DNA of 64,000 nt from Acidobacteria bacterium AB60. Its GTDB lineage: Bacteria > Acidobacteriota > Terriglobia > Terriglobales > Acidobacteriaceae. Numbering within the stretch: position 1 is the first letter of the stretch; each line of letters starts with the position of its first letter. Under the pieces are notes generated by a model. It was not told the DNA's origin. It was given only the letters and a program-made list of their open reading frames with translations, and did no database searches. The DNA lies in contig VANK01000009.1 of NCBI GenBank assembly GCA_008682415.1, forward strand, positions 186,001 through 250,000, written 5' to 3'. The position numbers and the translations under genes are program-made. Positions 50,668 to 60,539 of the stretch are shown here, piece by piece.

Positions 50668-53600
50668 GTTACTCCAGCGAGCTCAATTCCTACATCGCGC
50701 GGGTGCACCAGCGCCTGCGGCTCGGCGCCTGGCTGCGCGGAGCAGCCGTCTTCGCCGCCACCGCCCTGGTCGTGACCGTCGCCCTGGTGTTCGTTCTCAA
50801 TCGGCTGGCGTTTCCCCACGCCGGCGTCTCTGCCGGACGCATCGCGCTTCTGCTCGCCCTCGGCGCCGCGGCACTCCTCGGCCTGGCCGTGCCCCTCGCC
50901 CGCATCACCCGCGACTGGGCAGTTCGCCGCGCCGAGCGCGCTAACCCCGACCTTGAGCACCGCCTCACCACCTTCGCGGAACGGAACGACAAGGCAGCCG
51001 ATCCCTTCCTCGAACTCCTCGCCGCCGATACCCTCGCCCGCACGCAGGAAGCGGAACCCTCCCGCCTCCTCCCCGATAAGAGTCTCTTTGCTCTCGGCGG
51101 CGCCGGGCTCGCCTGCCTCGCCGTTCTCCTCTGGATGATCGCTGCCGGCCCCGGCTACGTCGGCTATGGAGCTTCACTGCTGTGGACGGGCGCGAAGAAG
51201 GGCGCGGCTCCTCTCTACGATCTCTCCGTTACTCCCGGCAACATCACCGTCCGCCGCAACAGCGACCAACTCATCACCGCGCGTCTCAAGGGAATGCAGC
51301 CGGAGAAGGCCCAGGTCTTCGCGAAGTATGCCAGCGCGTCGGGTTGGGAACCTGCCTCCATGCAGCTCGTTCCCGGATCGCCCAGCGGCTCGGCCTACCA
51401 GTTCGTCTTCGCAGGCCTGCCGGAGAACGTCGAGTACTACGTAACGGCCGGACCGCTCGTCTCTTCGCATTACCGCATCCGCGTCGTCGATCTGCCCTCC
51501 GTCAAAGACATCCGCGTCATCTACAAATACCCGGCGTGGACCGGATTGAAAACGGTCACCGAAGAGCACTCCGGCGACTTGCGCGCCATCGAGGGCACCC
51601 AGGCCCAGATCGAATTGCAAATGGACCGGCCGCTGAAGGACGGGCTCCTCTCCCTCGACGGCGGCCAGACCATTCAACTCGCCGGCGGGGCCAACAACCT
51701 CTACCGCGCCATCGTCCCCATGGAGAAAGATGGGTCCTATCACGTCTCTGCTACCGACGATGGCCAGGCCGTGCGCCTCTCTGAGGACTACTTCATCGCC
51801 ACCGACAAGGCCGCGCCTCCTGAGGTCGCCCTATCCCGTCCCGGCGCCGACTATCGCGCCAGCCCCATCGAAGAGGTGACCCTCGGGGTCAAAGGCTCCG
51901 ACGAATTCGGTCTCCGCGATCTGCATCTGCATTACTCCGTCAACGGCGGTGCCGATCGCGACATGAACCTGCTGAAGACTCCAGGAGCAAAGAGCGCCGA
52001 GGGCTCCTACACCCTGCCGCTCGAAGACTTCAAGCTCAAGCCCGGCGATCTCGTTAGCGTCTATGCCACCGCCAAAGACGGCCACAGCGAAGCGCGCACC
52101 GATATCTCCTTCATCCAGGTCGATCCCTTCGAACGCGAGTTCTCCCAATCCCAGCAGAGCGGCGGTGGAGGCGGCGGCGGAGGAGGAGGGAACAACAACC
52201 AGACCGAAATCTCCAAGCGCGAAAAGGAACTGATCGCAGCCACCTGGAAACAGCAGAACGATAAGACCGCCACCCCCAAAGATGCCGCCGCTCAGGGAGA
52301 GTTCCTCTCCGAGGCGCAGCGCAAGCTTCGCGATCAGGTAAACGCCCTCTCCCTGCGCATGCAGAGCCGTGACATCAACCAGGCCAACAGCGAGTTCACT
52401 GACTTCGATAAAGACATGCAGGACGCCGCCGCCGCCATGGCCCCCTCTGCTGACAAGCTCAAAGGCATGCAGTGGAAAGACGCCATCCCGCTCGAGCAGA
52501 AGGCGCTCCAGGCCCTGCTGCGCGCTGAGGCCACCTTCCGCAAAATCGAAGTCGCCTTCGGCCAGACCGGTGGGGGCGGGGGCGGTGGTGGCAACGCCGG
52601 CCGCGATCTCGCCAGCCTCTTCGACCTCGAGCTGGACACCGAGAAGAATCAGTACGAGACCGCGCAGTCCGTCTCCCCCGAGCAGAAGCGCGAAAAAGAC
52701 CTGGACGACGCCCTCCAGAAACTTGACGCCCTCGCCAAACGACAGGAAGACCTCGCCAACCAGCAGCACAATCCGCAGCAGACCTTCGAGCAGCGCTGGC
52801 AGCAGGAGATGCTCCGCCGCGAAGCCGAACAGCTCCAGCACGACCTCGAGCAGATGGCCCAGAATAATCAGAAGAGCGGCCAGTCCTCTGCCCAATCGGG
52901 CTCTCAATCGGCCTCAGCGCAAGGCTCCAGCAACTCGTCGGCTCAGCCGAGCGCCAGTAGCGCCTCCCAGTCCGGCGGTTCCTCCAGCAACACCCCATCC
53001 ACCACCGACCAGCGAATCCAGCAAGCCCTCAGCCGCCTCCGCCAGGCCACCGGAGCCATGCGCCGCGGCGACAACAGCCCCGGTCAGCAGGCCGACGCCG
53101 CGCGCCAAGCCTCGGAATCCCTCCGCGAAGCCCAGTCCCTCATGGCCGGTTCCCAGCAGCAGATGGCCTCCGGCAAGATGGGCGCCCTCGCCCGCGAGGC
53201 CGATCGTCTCCGCCAGGAGGAGCGCTCCCAGGCGGACAAGATCAACCGCCTCGCCAACGCCCAGACCGACCAGGTCAACCCCAACGACCTCGACTCTCTG
53301 CTGGGCAAGCGTCGCGAGCGCGATCAGCTCGCAGGCCAGCGCCAGCAGCTCTCCGACGGCCTTTCCGCGCTCCAGCAAAACCTTCGCGAAGCCGCCCGCG
53401 GCATGGCCGCCCACCAGCCCGGCGCAGCGCAAAAGCTGCGCGATGCACTCTCCGCCATGGACGACGCAGACCTCGAAAACCGCGTGCAACGTTCCGCCGA
53501 CTGGCTGCGGCGCGGCATCAATCCCAACGCCAACGGCACCGAGTCCGAGATCGCGCGCGGCCTCGACAAGCTCATCGGCGACCTGCAGCAGGCACAGGCA

Positions 53601-54386
53601 GCCATGGGACGCGAAAAGCCCGGCGCCCCCGGCGCAAACCCCGGCGACCAGAACGCTCTTCTCAATCAGGTCGAGCGCCTGCGTCAGCAAATTGAAGCAG
53701 CCTCGCGCGCGCAAGCGGGCCAGCCCGGAGCCGGCGGCGATCGCCCCAATGATCGTTCTGGTCCGCAGTCCTGGACCACCAGCGGACAACTCGCGCGCAA
53801 CGGCCAGCCCGGCGCAAACCCGCAAGCACAGCAGCCCGGAACCCCAGGCTCCGCCCGGTCTCGTCAGGGAGCTCGCGCCGGCAACGCCGCTCCCTCCGGC
53901 GACCTCGGCAATCAGGCGCGCTCCGGCGGACAGGTTCGTGATGGCGCCGCAGGCGCCGACGGCACCGCCTGGAACAACATCAACACTGGCAACAATCGTT
54001 ATGGCCAGTCCGGACGACCCGGCGTCGCGCCCACCGACGCCAGCGGCAATCCCGCCGACTCCGAAGCCTCCTACGAGCAGGAGATGCGCCAGCTATCCCG
54101 CCTTCGTCAGCAGCTGCAGGGCGACCCGCAAACCGCCAAAGAGGTGGCCGACCTCACCCGCCAGATGCAGAATCTCGATCCCAAACGCTTCCCCGGCAAC
54201 CCCGCAATCGTCGACCAGATGAACCGGGAAATCCTCAGCTCCGTCGACCGCCTCGAGCTCGCTCTGCAACGCGCCGGCGCCCTCCCCGAGGCCCGCGCCA
54301 CAAAACCCAGCGTCGTCCCCCTCGGCTACCAGGATGCAGTAGCCGATTACTACAAACGTCTCAGCTCAAAAAATCCGCAGCAATAA
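50664..54386 (+). CDS. Giant DUF4175-type membrane protein with low-complexity tail
   Basis: A 1240-residue protein starting at the ATG at 50664, with GGAGGAA just upstream and a four-base overlap with the BatA-like stop. The N-terminus has three transmembrane helices (near 30-50, 60-80 and 130-150). Ig-like extracytoplasmic segments follow to about 520, then a ten-Gly tract (52160-52190). A Gln/Ala/Ser-rich coiled-coil region follows with a second Gly tract, then a disordered Gly/Pro/Gln/Asn tail. It ends QDAVADYYKRLSSKN. DUF4175 proteins regularly close Bat-type operons; function is unknown. The in-frame extension to 50577 lies in the BatA-like gene. Confidence 0.88.
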   Translation: MSYSSELNSYIARVHQRLRLGAWLRGAAVFAATALVVTVALVFVLNRLAFPHAGVSAGRIALLLALGAAALLGLAVPLARITRDWAVRRAERANPDLEHRLTTFAERNDKAADPFLELLAADTLARTQEAEPSRLLPDKSLFALGGAGLACLAVLLWMIAAGPGYVGYGASLLWTGAKKGAAPLYDLSVTPGNITVRRNSDQLITARLKGMQPEKAQVFAKYASASGWEPASMQLVPGSPSGSAYQFVFAGLPENVEYYVTAGPLVSSHYRIRVVDLPSVKDIRVIYKYPAWTGLKTVTEEHSGDLRAIEGTQAQIELQMDRPLKDGLLSLDGGQTIQLAGGANNLYRAIVPMEKDGSYHVSATDDGQAVRLSEDYFIATDKAAPPEVALSRPGADYRASPIEEVTLGVKGSDEFGLRDLHLHYSVNGGADRDMNLLKTPGAKSAEGSYTLPLEDFKLKPGDLVSVYATAKDGHSEARTDISFIQVDPFEREFSQSQQSGGGGGGGGGGNNNQTEISKREKELIAATWKQQNDKTATPKDAAAQGEFLSEAQRKLRDQVNALSLRMQSRDINQANSEFTDFDKDMQDAAAAMAPSADKLKGMQWKDAIPLEQKALQALLRAEATFRKIEVAFGQTGGGGGGGGNAGRDLASLFDLELDTEKNQYETAQSVSPEQKREKDLDDALQKLDALAKRQEDLANQQHNPQQTFEQRWQQEMLRREAEQLQHDLEQMAQNNQKSGQSSAQSGSQSASAQGSSNSSAQPSASSASQSGGSSSNTPSTTDQRIQQALSRLRQATGAMRRGDNSPGQQADAARQASESLREAQSLMAGSQQQMASGKMGALAREADRLRQEERSQADKINRLANAQTDQVNPNDLDSLLGKRRERDQLAGQRQQLSDGLSALQQNLREAARGMAAHQPGAAQKLRDALSAMDDADLENRVQRSADWLRRGINPNANGTESEIARGLDKLIGDLQQAQAAMGREKPGAPGANPGDQNALLNQVERLRQQIEAASRAQAGQPGAGGDRPNDRSGPQSWTTSGQLARNGQPGANPQAQQPGTPGSARSRQGARAGNAAPSGDLGNQARSGGQVRDGAAGADGTAWNNINTGNNRYGQSGRPGVAPTDASGNPADSEASYEQEMRQLSRLRQQLQGDPQTAKEVADLTRQMQNLDPKRFPGNPAIVDQMNREILSSVDRLELALQRAGALPEARATKPSVVPLGYQDAVADYYKRLSSKNPQQ

Positions 54387-54396
54387 CCCAGCGGCT

Positions 54397-55971
54397 TTAT
54401 CGATTGACCCCGCCGCCCAGCCGGCATACCTTCATCACGCTGTTCGCGTACTCGCAATCGAGCCCAGTCGGCGCCGCCCGGCTGAGCACTACCCAGTCCA
54501 CGCCCAGTGCTCGAAGCCGCGCAGACTGCTCCGTGCCCGCCCCTCGATCCAATCCCTTCTCCGCGCGCTGGCCCGCAATCCACTCCGCCGTCAAATCGGG
54601 CGCAATCGACGCCACCCCTCCATCCTTCGCGTAGTCCGGCAGCGCGCTGCGCTCCGCGATCGCCCGAAAATTCTGGCTGTCTTCTCCCGGCAGCGTCACG
54701 TAATTCGGATCCATCACAAACCGCGCCGTAATCGGCGTGTGATCGCGAATCCACAGAAACCCCTGCACCCATCCATTCGCGCTGCGTAGCGGATACTCCC
54801 AATGCCCCGAGGCAGGAAACGTCTCGCGCTGTGCGAAAAACATGGCCCCTCCCGCAATCGCGAACAGGCCCAGCCACGCCCAGCGCCGCTCCTTCAGCAG
54901 CCTCTCCCCCAGGTACATCCCCAGCATCAGGATCATCAGCAGGTACAAATCCTGAAAGATGCGCAGCGGCTGAAGGCGCGCCACAATCAGCGCCGCCGAC
55001 GAACTCCGCGCAAACGCCATCGCCACCGCAATCGCCATCCCCCCTGCAACAATCGCTGTCCACGCCATCAGTCCGCCTTCGGCACTCCGCGCTCCCCGCC
55101 TCAAAAAGATTGCCCCAAGCACCAGCGCAGGAGCCGCCAGCCCCAGCCACTCGTACCAGCACCACGTGCCCAAAAACCAGTAAGCGCGTGTCGCCGCCAC
55201 GCGCGCGTAGTCCGCGGACGCCCCCGGCCACGACCCCTCCAGCAGGCCCGCCATCCCAAAGCCGGCCACGCACAGTGCCCCCACCGCGAACCGCCGCATC
55301 GGCGCGTCGGGAATCGCCAGCGCCACCAGCACCGCAATCGTCGCCAGCGTGTACACCGCCATCAGCGGATGCATCGCTGCCGCCACCGTCAGCCACAACA
55401 CGCAGCGTCCCGCAGCCCTCCACCGCCATCCTCCCGTGCGCATCGCCTCCGTCAGGCACAACGCCTCGGCAAGCGCCAGAAGTCCAAACGGCGTGGACAC
55501 GCTGCGCGCCGTCACGTACGGATCCACCAGCATCAGCGACGTGCCCGCCACCGGCACCGTCAGCAGCAGTGCCAGCAACAGCACCGCGCCCATGCGCCCC
55601 TCGCGGCGATCGGTGCACCGCCGCGCCACTTGCCACCCGGCAAACAGCGTCAGCCAGATCGTCGCCACGTACAGCGCAAACATCACGCTCATCAGGCTCA
55701 CGTGCAGCGTCCGCACCATCCACGCCACCATGCGCGCAAACAGTGAGAACCTCAGATGCGCGGTCGCAAACTCCGTCCATGCCGGATAAAGCTGCGGATG
55801 CAAAAGATACTTGATTCCCGAGAGATAAACGCCGCCGTCTTCTACGTACGGGTGATACCCATGCACCACGACGGCAGCAACCGTCAAAGCCCCGGTGATC
55901 CGTCCCGCGGACTCATGCGCCGTCGCCCGCTCGGCGGCCGCAATCGGTTCTATGACAACTTGAGACTTCAC
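54397..55971 (-). CDS. Multipass membrane protein, possible GT-C type
   Basis: A 524-residue protein with about ten hydrophobic helices between residues 25 and 400 and a soluble C-terminal domain of about 120 residues. The N-terminal segment HGYHPYVEDGGVYLSGIKYLLHPQLYPAW has the acidic pair in a first extracytoplasmic loop (YVEDGGVY), as in GT-C enzymes, but no family can be named with certainty. The C-terminal part (WIRDHTPITARFVMDPNY, LGVDWVVLSRAAPTGLDC) resembles the lumenal ends of such proteins. Last gene of the minus-strand unit that begins with the FAD oxidoreductase; convergent with the DUF4175 gene by ten bases. The start ATG is 31 bases after the TolC-like stop. Confidence 0.75.
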   Translation of the reverse strand: MKSQVVIEPIAAAERATAHESAGRITGALTVAAVVVHGYHPYVEDGGVYLSGIKYLLHPQLYPAWTEFATAHLRFSLFARMVAWMVRTLHVSLMSVMFALYVATIWLTLFAGWQVARRCTDRREGRMGAVLLLALLLTVPVAGTSLMLVDPYVTARSVSTPFGLLALAEALCLTEAMRTGGWRWRAAGRCVLWLTVAAAMHPLMAVYTLATIAVLVALAIPDAPMRRFAVGALCVAGFGMAGLLEGSWPGASADYARVAATRAYWFLGTWCWYEWLGLAAPALVLGAIFLRRGARSAEGGLMAWTAIVAGGMAIAVAMAFARSSSAALIVARLQPLRIFQDLYLLMILMLGMYLGERLLKERRWAWLGLFAIAGGAMFFAQRETFPASGHWEYPLRSANGWVQGFLWIRDHTPITARFVMDPNYVTLPGEDSQNFRAIAERSALPDYAKDGGVASIAPDLTAEWIAGQRAEKGLDRGAGTEQSARLRALGVDWVVLSRAAPTGLDCEYANSVMKVCRLGGGVNR

Positions 55972-56002
55972 CGGCCTCCAACTCCCCCCAGCAGCCCCGT
56001 CA

Positions 56003-57361
56003 TCAATTGCTCATCCCCGGCCCGGCGTCGTTCACCGCCGGAAGCGATCGGATCCAGTCGTCCAGCCTTCCCGTCACGCGCATCAGGGTGATCTGCGCAA
56101 CCCGCACCTGCAGCTTCGCGTCCAGCATCTCCACAAAACGCTGCCGCTCCTCGATGTGCGCGTTCTCCACCTCTTTCGGCGTGATTACCGGGCCGCCGTT
56201 GTTGTGATGCGACTCCTCTTCCGTGGCAAGCATCTGGTTGTTCGCGATCTCGTAGTTCACATCCCCCAGCTCCGCCTTCGTCGCCAGTTCGGTAAACGAC
56301 CGCTCCAGCTTGTGCCCCTCCGCCCTCTGATCGCTGCGCAGGCTCTCCAGGTCCATCGCCGCGCGCCGCGCATCCAGCTTCGACTCCTCCGCCGCCGCCC
56401 GGCGCACCTTGTCCACAAGCGGAAACTGGATCGAAAGCCCCGCCGAAGCCGTGTTGTAGTTCCCGTGCAGGTTGTAAAACTCTGATACGTTCTCGATCGG
56501 GCTGATCCGCCCGTAGCTCGCGCCAAATCCGATCTGTGGCCGCCACGTATACTCCCCGTCGCCGCGCGCGCGCAGTTCCTTGGCGCGCTGGCTCGCCGCC
56601 GCGGCCAGCAGCCCCGGCACCTCACCAGCCGCACGCTCCGTGGGAGGGGAAGTGCCGGCCGGCGGAATCGTAGGAATCGTCTCGGGAACAATCTTCAACT
56701 CCGCTGCCGACACACCGCAGATCGACGCCAGGTGACCGCGCAGGTCCTCCACCTTGTTCTCAGCGTCCAGCTTCGCCAGCTTGATCTGCAGCTCGCCGCG
56801 GCGATACTTCAAGACCTCCAGCTCGCTCTCCAGGTGGGCTCTCAGCCGGTCCTGCATAATTGCCGCCAGCTTCTCGGCAAAATCATATTGCTCTTCCAGG
56901 GCCGACGCCGTGCCCTGTGCCGCGTCCAGCGAAAGGTACGTCGTCGCGGCGTCCTCTTCCACCTGCTGGCGCACATCGGCCAGCGCGTAATGCGCCGCCT
57001 CCAGGTCCGCGCGCGCTGCCTTCACGTACGCGCGCTGCTGCATGCTGAACACCAGCGACTGCGCGGTCACTGTGAAGATCGTCGGCACCGTCAGCGTGAT
57101 CCCATAGGCATCGCCCAGTCCTCCGCCAATCACCGCGCTCGGAATGTACATGTCCCGTGTCACGGCAATCCCTTCCTGCGCCCGCTTCACATCGTTCTCC
57201 GCGGCCTTCGCGCGCGGGCTGTTGCGCAGCGCCAGCTTCACCACGGCTTCAAATGTGATTTGCGCCTGGCACGCGGGCGCCGCCCACAGCGATGCCAGCA
57301 CAGCCAAAGCAACAGGGAAGCGGCGGACATGCGTTGAAAACGGGGAGATACGGATAGCCAT
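56003..57361 (-). CDS. TolC-family outer-membrane channel
   Basis: About 452 residues. From the ATG at 57361 there is a clean signal peptide (FPVALAVLASLWAAPACQA). Two outer-membrane-efflux repeats follow with long heptad-patterned helices: VVKLALRNSPRAKAAENDVKRAQ and, in the second half, KVRRAAAEESKLDARRAAMDLESLR (quoted in part: EESKLDARRAAMDLE). A GTG at 57445 that overlaps the adaptor stop (GTGA) is an alternative start but would hide the signal peptide. It should form the outer-membrane duct for the HlyD-like adaptor. No ABC or RND pump is encoded in the window. Confidence 0.85.
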   Translation of the reverse strand: MAIRISPFSTHVRRFPVALAVLASLWAAPACQAQITFEAVVKLALRNSPRAKAAENDVKRAQEGIAVTRDMYIPSAVIGGGLGDAYGITLTVPTIFTVTAQSLVFSMQQRAYVKAARADLEAAHYALADVRQQVEEDAATTYLSLDAAQGTASALEEQYDFAEKLAAIMQDRLRAHLESELEVLKYRRGELQIKLAKLDAENKVEDLRGHLASICGVSAAELKIVPETIPTIPPAGTSPPTERAAGEVPGLLAAAASQRAKELRARGDGEYTWRPQIGFGASYGRISPIENVSEFYNLHGNYNTASAGLSIQFPLVDKVRRAAAEESKLDARRAAMDLESLRSDQRAEGHKLERSFTELATKAELGDVNYEIANNQMLATEEESHHNNGGPVITPKEVENAHIEERQRFVEMLDAKLQVRVAQITLMRVTGRLDDWIRSLPAVNDAGPGMSN

Positions 57362-57441
57362 GGTTCGCGGTAAAAATCCGGGCGGAGTCACTTGCCAACC
57401 CGGTTGGATGCGCCTTCTTGTTCCACTCGCGCCAATCCAAC

Positions 57442-58704
57442 TCACTTCCTTGTGGTTACACGAAGTCCATCAGTGAGCGGACTGTCATCCGCGGCGTGCA
57501 GCACAATCGTGTCCTCCGGGCGGATCCCCTGCAGCACTTCAATATTCATCGCGTTCGCAATCCCGGGCACCACCGGCGTCTTCTTCACCTTGCCGCCGTC
57601 CAGCCGGTACACATAGCTGCCGCCGCCCTCCGTGTGCAGGGCCTCGCGCGGAACCGCAAGCACATGCGCGTGGCGCTCGGTCACCGCCAGCACCGCCACG
57701 TTGGTATTCACCGGCAGGTCGCCCTTCACGTCCTCCAGCGCAATCGTGCACTGCCCCACCCGCCGCGGCCCCATCCGCGTCACCGCCAGCGGCTTGATCG
57801 CGATGTGCCCGTGCCACGTCTTGCCCGGCGCTCCGTCCCACGTGATCCGTACCGGCTCTCCCTCGTGCAGCTTGGTCAGGTCCGGCTCTTCAAACTCCGC
57901 CAGCACCTGCAACTTGCTCAAGTCCGCCACGTGCACAAGGTCCGTGCCCGCCGGCACAAAGTCGTAGGGATGAACCCCCAGCAGATACACCTCTCCGGCA
58001 ATCGGCGTCGAGATATTCGCGTTCGCCCAGCTCACCCGCTCCGCCTTCACGCTCGCCCGGTCCGCCGCGATGCGCGTCTTCCAGCTCGCAACATCCTCGG
58101 GACTGTAACGCTGCGTCATGCGCTTCTGCAGCGCCGCCAGGTTCGCATCGGCAAGCCTCAATCGCTGCGCGGCCGACTCCACCTCCGCTTCGGAAACGCT
58201 TCCGCGCTTCAGCAGCTCCTGCACCTGCCGCAGGCTCACCTCCGCCTGGTCGTGTTCTGCCTGGGCGCGAGCCAGGTCCGGTCCAAACCCAATGCGATCC
58301 TCCTGCGAGCCGTTGCGCAGCACGTTCTGCTGGTTCACCTCGGCCTCCCGCAGCGACGCCTGCGCGTTCTCCAGTCGCGGATCGGCGTACTGATCCTTCA
58401 TCTGCAAAAGCATCTGCCCCGGACGCACCCGCTGCCCCAGCGCGACATAGATCCTTTCTATCTGTCCCGTAAAGTTCGCCCGCGCCGGGAAGTCCCGCAC
58501 CGGCGCCACCATCCCCTGCGTTGAAACCGTGCTCTCGATGTCCTCAAAGCGGGCATGCACAACTTGCACCTTCATCTTCGGCCGGAACGAGGCATACGCG
58601 GCCCCCGCGATCAGCGCAACCACCACGATCAGCGCCGCCAGCCGCCACCCGCGCAGCCGGCGCGGCCGCACCGTGGCCGTGGCCGCGTTGGTGCTCACCG
58701 CCAC
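57442..58704 (-). CDS. HlyD/MFP-type periplasmic adaptor
   Basis: A 420-residue membrane-fusion protein. An N-terminal transmembrane helix (LAALIVVVALIAGAAYASF) is followed by a barrel-sandwich/lipoyl domain (VSTQGMVAPVRDFPARANFTGQIERIYVALGQRVRPGQML, in part: GQIERIYVALGQRVRPGQ). A long alpha-hairpin spans about 105-215, then beta-barrel segments (ITWDGAPGKTWHGHIAIKP, VPREALHTEGGGSYVYRL). It connects an inner-membrane pump to the TolC-like protein encoded next. It overlaps the upstream glycosyltransferase gene by ten bases. Confidence 0.9.
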   Translation of the reverse strand: MAVSTNAATATVRPRRLRGWRLAALIVVVALIAGAAYASFRPKMKVQVVHARFEDIESTVSTQGMVAPVRDFPARANFTGQIERIYVALGQRVRPGQMLLQMKDQYADPRLENAQASLREAEVNQQNVLRNGSQEDRIGFGPDLARAQAEHDQAEVSLRQVQELLKRGSVSEAEVESAAQRLRLADANLAALQKRMTQRYSPEDVASWKTRIAADRASVKAERVSWANANISTPIAGEVYLLGVHPYDFVPAGTDLVHVADLSKLQVLAEFEEPDLTKLHEGEPVRITWDGAPGKTWHGHIAIKPLAVTRMGPRRVGQCTIALEDVKGDLPVNTNVAVLAVTERHAHVLAVPREALHTEGGGSYVYRLDGGKVKKTPVVPGIANAMNIEVLQGIRPEDTIVLHAADDSPLTDGLRVTTRK

Positions 58705-60539
58705 GCTCCCAGTTGCAAGCGATTCAGCGCCGACAAGGCCATCGCCGAGGAGCGCGGCAGCTCATCCCCTTCCTCAAACGGAATCGGGTCAGCGGGCGGC
58801 GTGGTCTCCGCCGGACCCTGTTCCCACGAAGAGGCGAAGAACTCCGGAGTTCCCCGCGCCAGCGGCGTAAATCCCCCCAGCTCCGTCGCCCGCGTCTCCA
58901 GCGGAAGTCGGCGATAACGGAAATGATGCTGGCTCAGATCCTTGAAGTACCAGCTGTTCTCGTTGGCAATCACCAGGTAGTCGCGGCCCGTCTGCGCAAA
59001 CTGCGCCACCGGCTCAATCGTGGTCGAATACACCGTCCCTCGCCCCGCCCACAGGTTCTCCTCCGGCGAGTCATCGTGCCGGTAATACCGGATCGCCGGA
59101 AAATCCAGCGGAACCACCACCCGCTTCGCAATCGCCTCCGGGGCGTAGTGCACAAACGTCATCGCCAGCAGCGAATCCGGAACCGCGATCGGCGCATCTG
59201 GCGCAAGCTCCGCCAGCGCCTGCGGCAGCCCATCCAGGATCTTGTAAAGGCACTCCTTCTGCTCCATGTACCAGTACCCGATCACCGATTCCCGCGAGAG
59301 AAACCACGCCATCACAAAGCACAGAAACACCAGGCTCGCCCGGCGCATCGTCCCGAACAGCCTGAAGGCCATCAGCGTCGCAGCAATCGCAAACCCGAAG
59401 CACACCGGAATCACGAAGCGTGGCGACAGCATCCCTCCGCGGATCGACGCCACGACATATCCCAGAATCGGATAGAGCACGAATCCCAGCACGCCCACAG
59501 CCTCGTGCCACGGAATCTGAAGTCCCAGCGCGCGCTCCCTGTCACCCTCACGCCACGATCCCTCGCCGCTCTTGTCGCGCGACCTCTCGCCGGCTCCGCC
59601 GGCAAACACCTTCTTCCCAAACGCCGCCCCTGCCGCAAACACCCCCAGCACCAGGATCGGGTAGAGAATAATCTCCACCATCTCCGTGTACGAATCGGCA
59701 ACCTGGTCCAGCGACACCTTGTTCCACGCGTAGGGCGCGAACTGCGCAATCGCGTGCGCAATCAGCGGCCGATACAGCAGCAATGGACTCCCCGCAATCG
59801 CCAGCGCGATCCAGATGCGCCAGTCCACCATCCGCCACGCCGCCCGTGCTCCCGGCTCGCCCGCGCGCGCCTTCACAATCGTCCTCGCTGCCTCGCCCAT
59901 CGCGATCGGGAAAAACGCAAGCACAGCAAAATAGTTGGTCGAAATGCCGGCCGCTAGTGCCAGCGTCATTCCCGCCAGCGCAACCGCGCGCCTCGCCCCC
60001 CGCACGTCAGCATCCACCGTCCGCGTCCAGCACAGAAACGCCAGCATCGCCAGCCCATAGAAGATCCCGTACGAGCGGCTCTCATAGCTGTACTCGAACG
60101 CGCCCATGCACATCGACGTCACCGTGCCTGCCAGCGCCCACCTTCCCGGCACCCGCTTGCGCAGATAGGCGAACAGCGAAATCAGTCCGACCCAGTACCC
60201 GGCCATCGCCGGCAGCCGGTACGCAAACGCGTGATCGCCCAGCACCTTCCGCATCCCGTGCACCAGCAGGTGTGTCAGCGGCGGATTCGGATCCGCTCCC
60301 GCCGCCAGCGCCTGCCAGATCGCCCGTGCATCCGGCAGCCGCGCAATGTGCAGCGTGATCAGCTCATCCAGCCACAGCAGCTTCGTCCACGACAGCGCCG
60401 CCACCGCAACGAAATACACCACCGACAGCGCCGCAAACGCACCCCAGCCCGCTGCTTCTTCTCTTCCTCGATCCAAAAACTCGGCCCGCAAACCCGTATA
60501 TCCCCTGGCCCTCTCCCGCGTCGCCTGCACAACGCTCAT
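58695..60539 (-). CDS. GT39/ArnT-like membrane glycosyltransferase
   Basis: A 614-residue polytopic protein with about ten to twelve helices. The first extracytoplasmic loop has LLWLDELITLHIA; the DE pair there is the catalytic signature of GT-C enzymes that use a polyprenyl-phosphate sugar donor (GT39/GT83). Later segments (RLPAMAGYWVGLISLFAYLRKR, YEYSYESRSYGIFYGLAMLA-like, here SYESRSYGIFYG) fit the family. It probably transfers a sugar to a lipid or protein in the periplasm; donor and acceptor are unknown. Its ATG overlaps the stop of the FAD oxidoreductase gene (ATGA). Confidence 0.82.
   Translation of the reverse strand: MSVVQATRERARGYTGLRAEFLDRGREEAAGWGAFAALSVVYFVAVAALSWTKLLWLDELITLHIARLPDARAIWQALAAGADPNPPLTHLLVHGMRKVLGDHAFAYRLPAMAGYWVGLISLFAYLRKRVPGRWALAGTVTSMCMGAFEYSYESRSYGIFYGLAMLAFLCWTRTVDADVRGARRAVALAGMTLALAAGISTNYFAVLAFFPIAMGEAARTIVKARAGEPGARAAWRMVDWRIWIALAIAGSPLLLYRPLIAHAIAQFAPYAWNKVSLDQVADSYTEMVEIILYPILVLGVFAAGAAFGKKVFAGGAGERSRDKSGEGSWREGDRERALGLQIPWHEAVGVLGFVLYPILGYVVASIRGGMLSPRFVIPVCFGFAIAATLMAFRLFGTMRRASLVFLCFVMAWFLSRESVIGYWYMEQKECLYKILDGLPQALAELAPDAPIAVPDSLLAMTFVHYAPEAIAKRVVVPLDFPAIRYYRHDDSPEENLWAGRGTVYSTTIEPVAQFAQTGRDYLVIANENSWYFKDLSQHHFRYRRLPLETRATELGGFTPLARGTPEFFASSWEQGPAETTPPADPIPFEEGDELPRSSAMALSALNRLQLGAWR

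Noticed and set aside
52369..54222. A 617-codon plus-strand frame inside the DUF4175 gene
   Set aside because: Its product is almost only Ser, Pro, Arg and Thr, an out-of-frame reading of a GC-rich coding region.
54350..55780. A 476-codon minus-strand frame overlapping the multipass protein
   Set aside because: It is Gly/Ala/Val-rich without hydrophobic helices or motifs; the other frame gives a regular multipass protein and fits the operon spacing.
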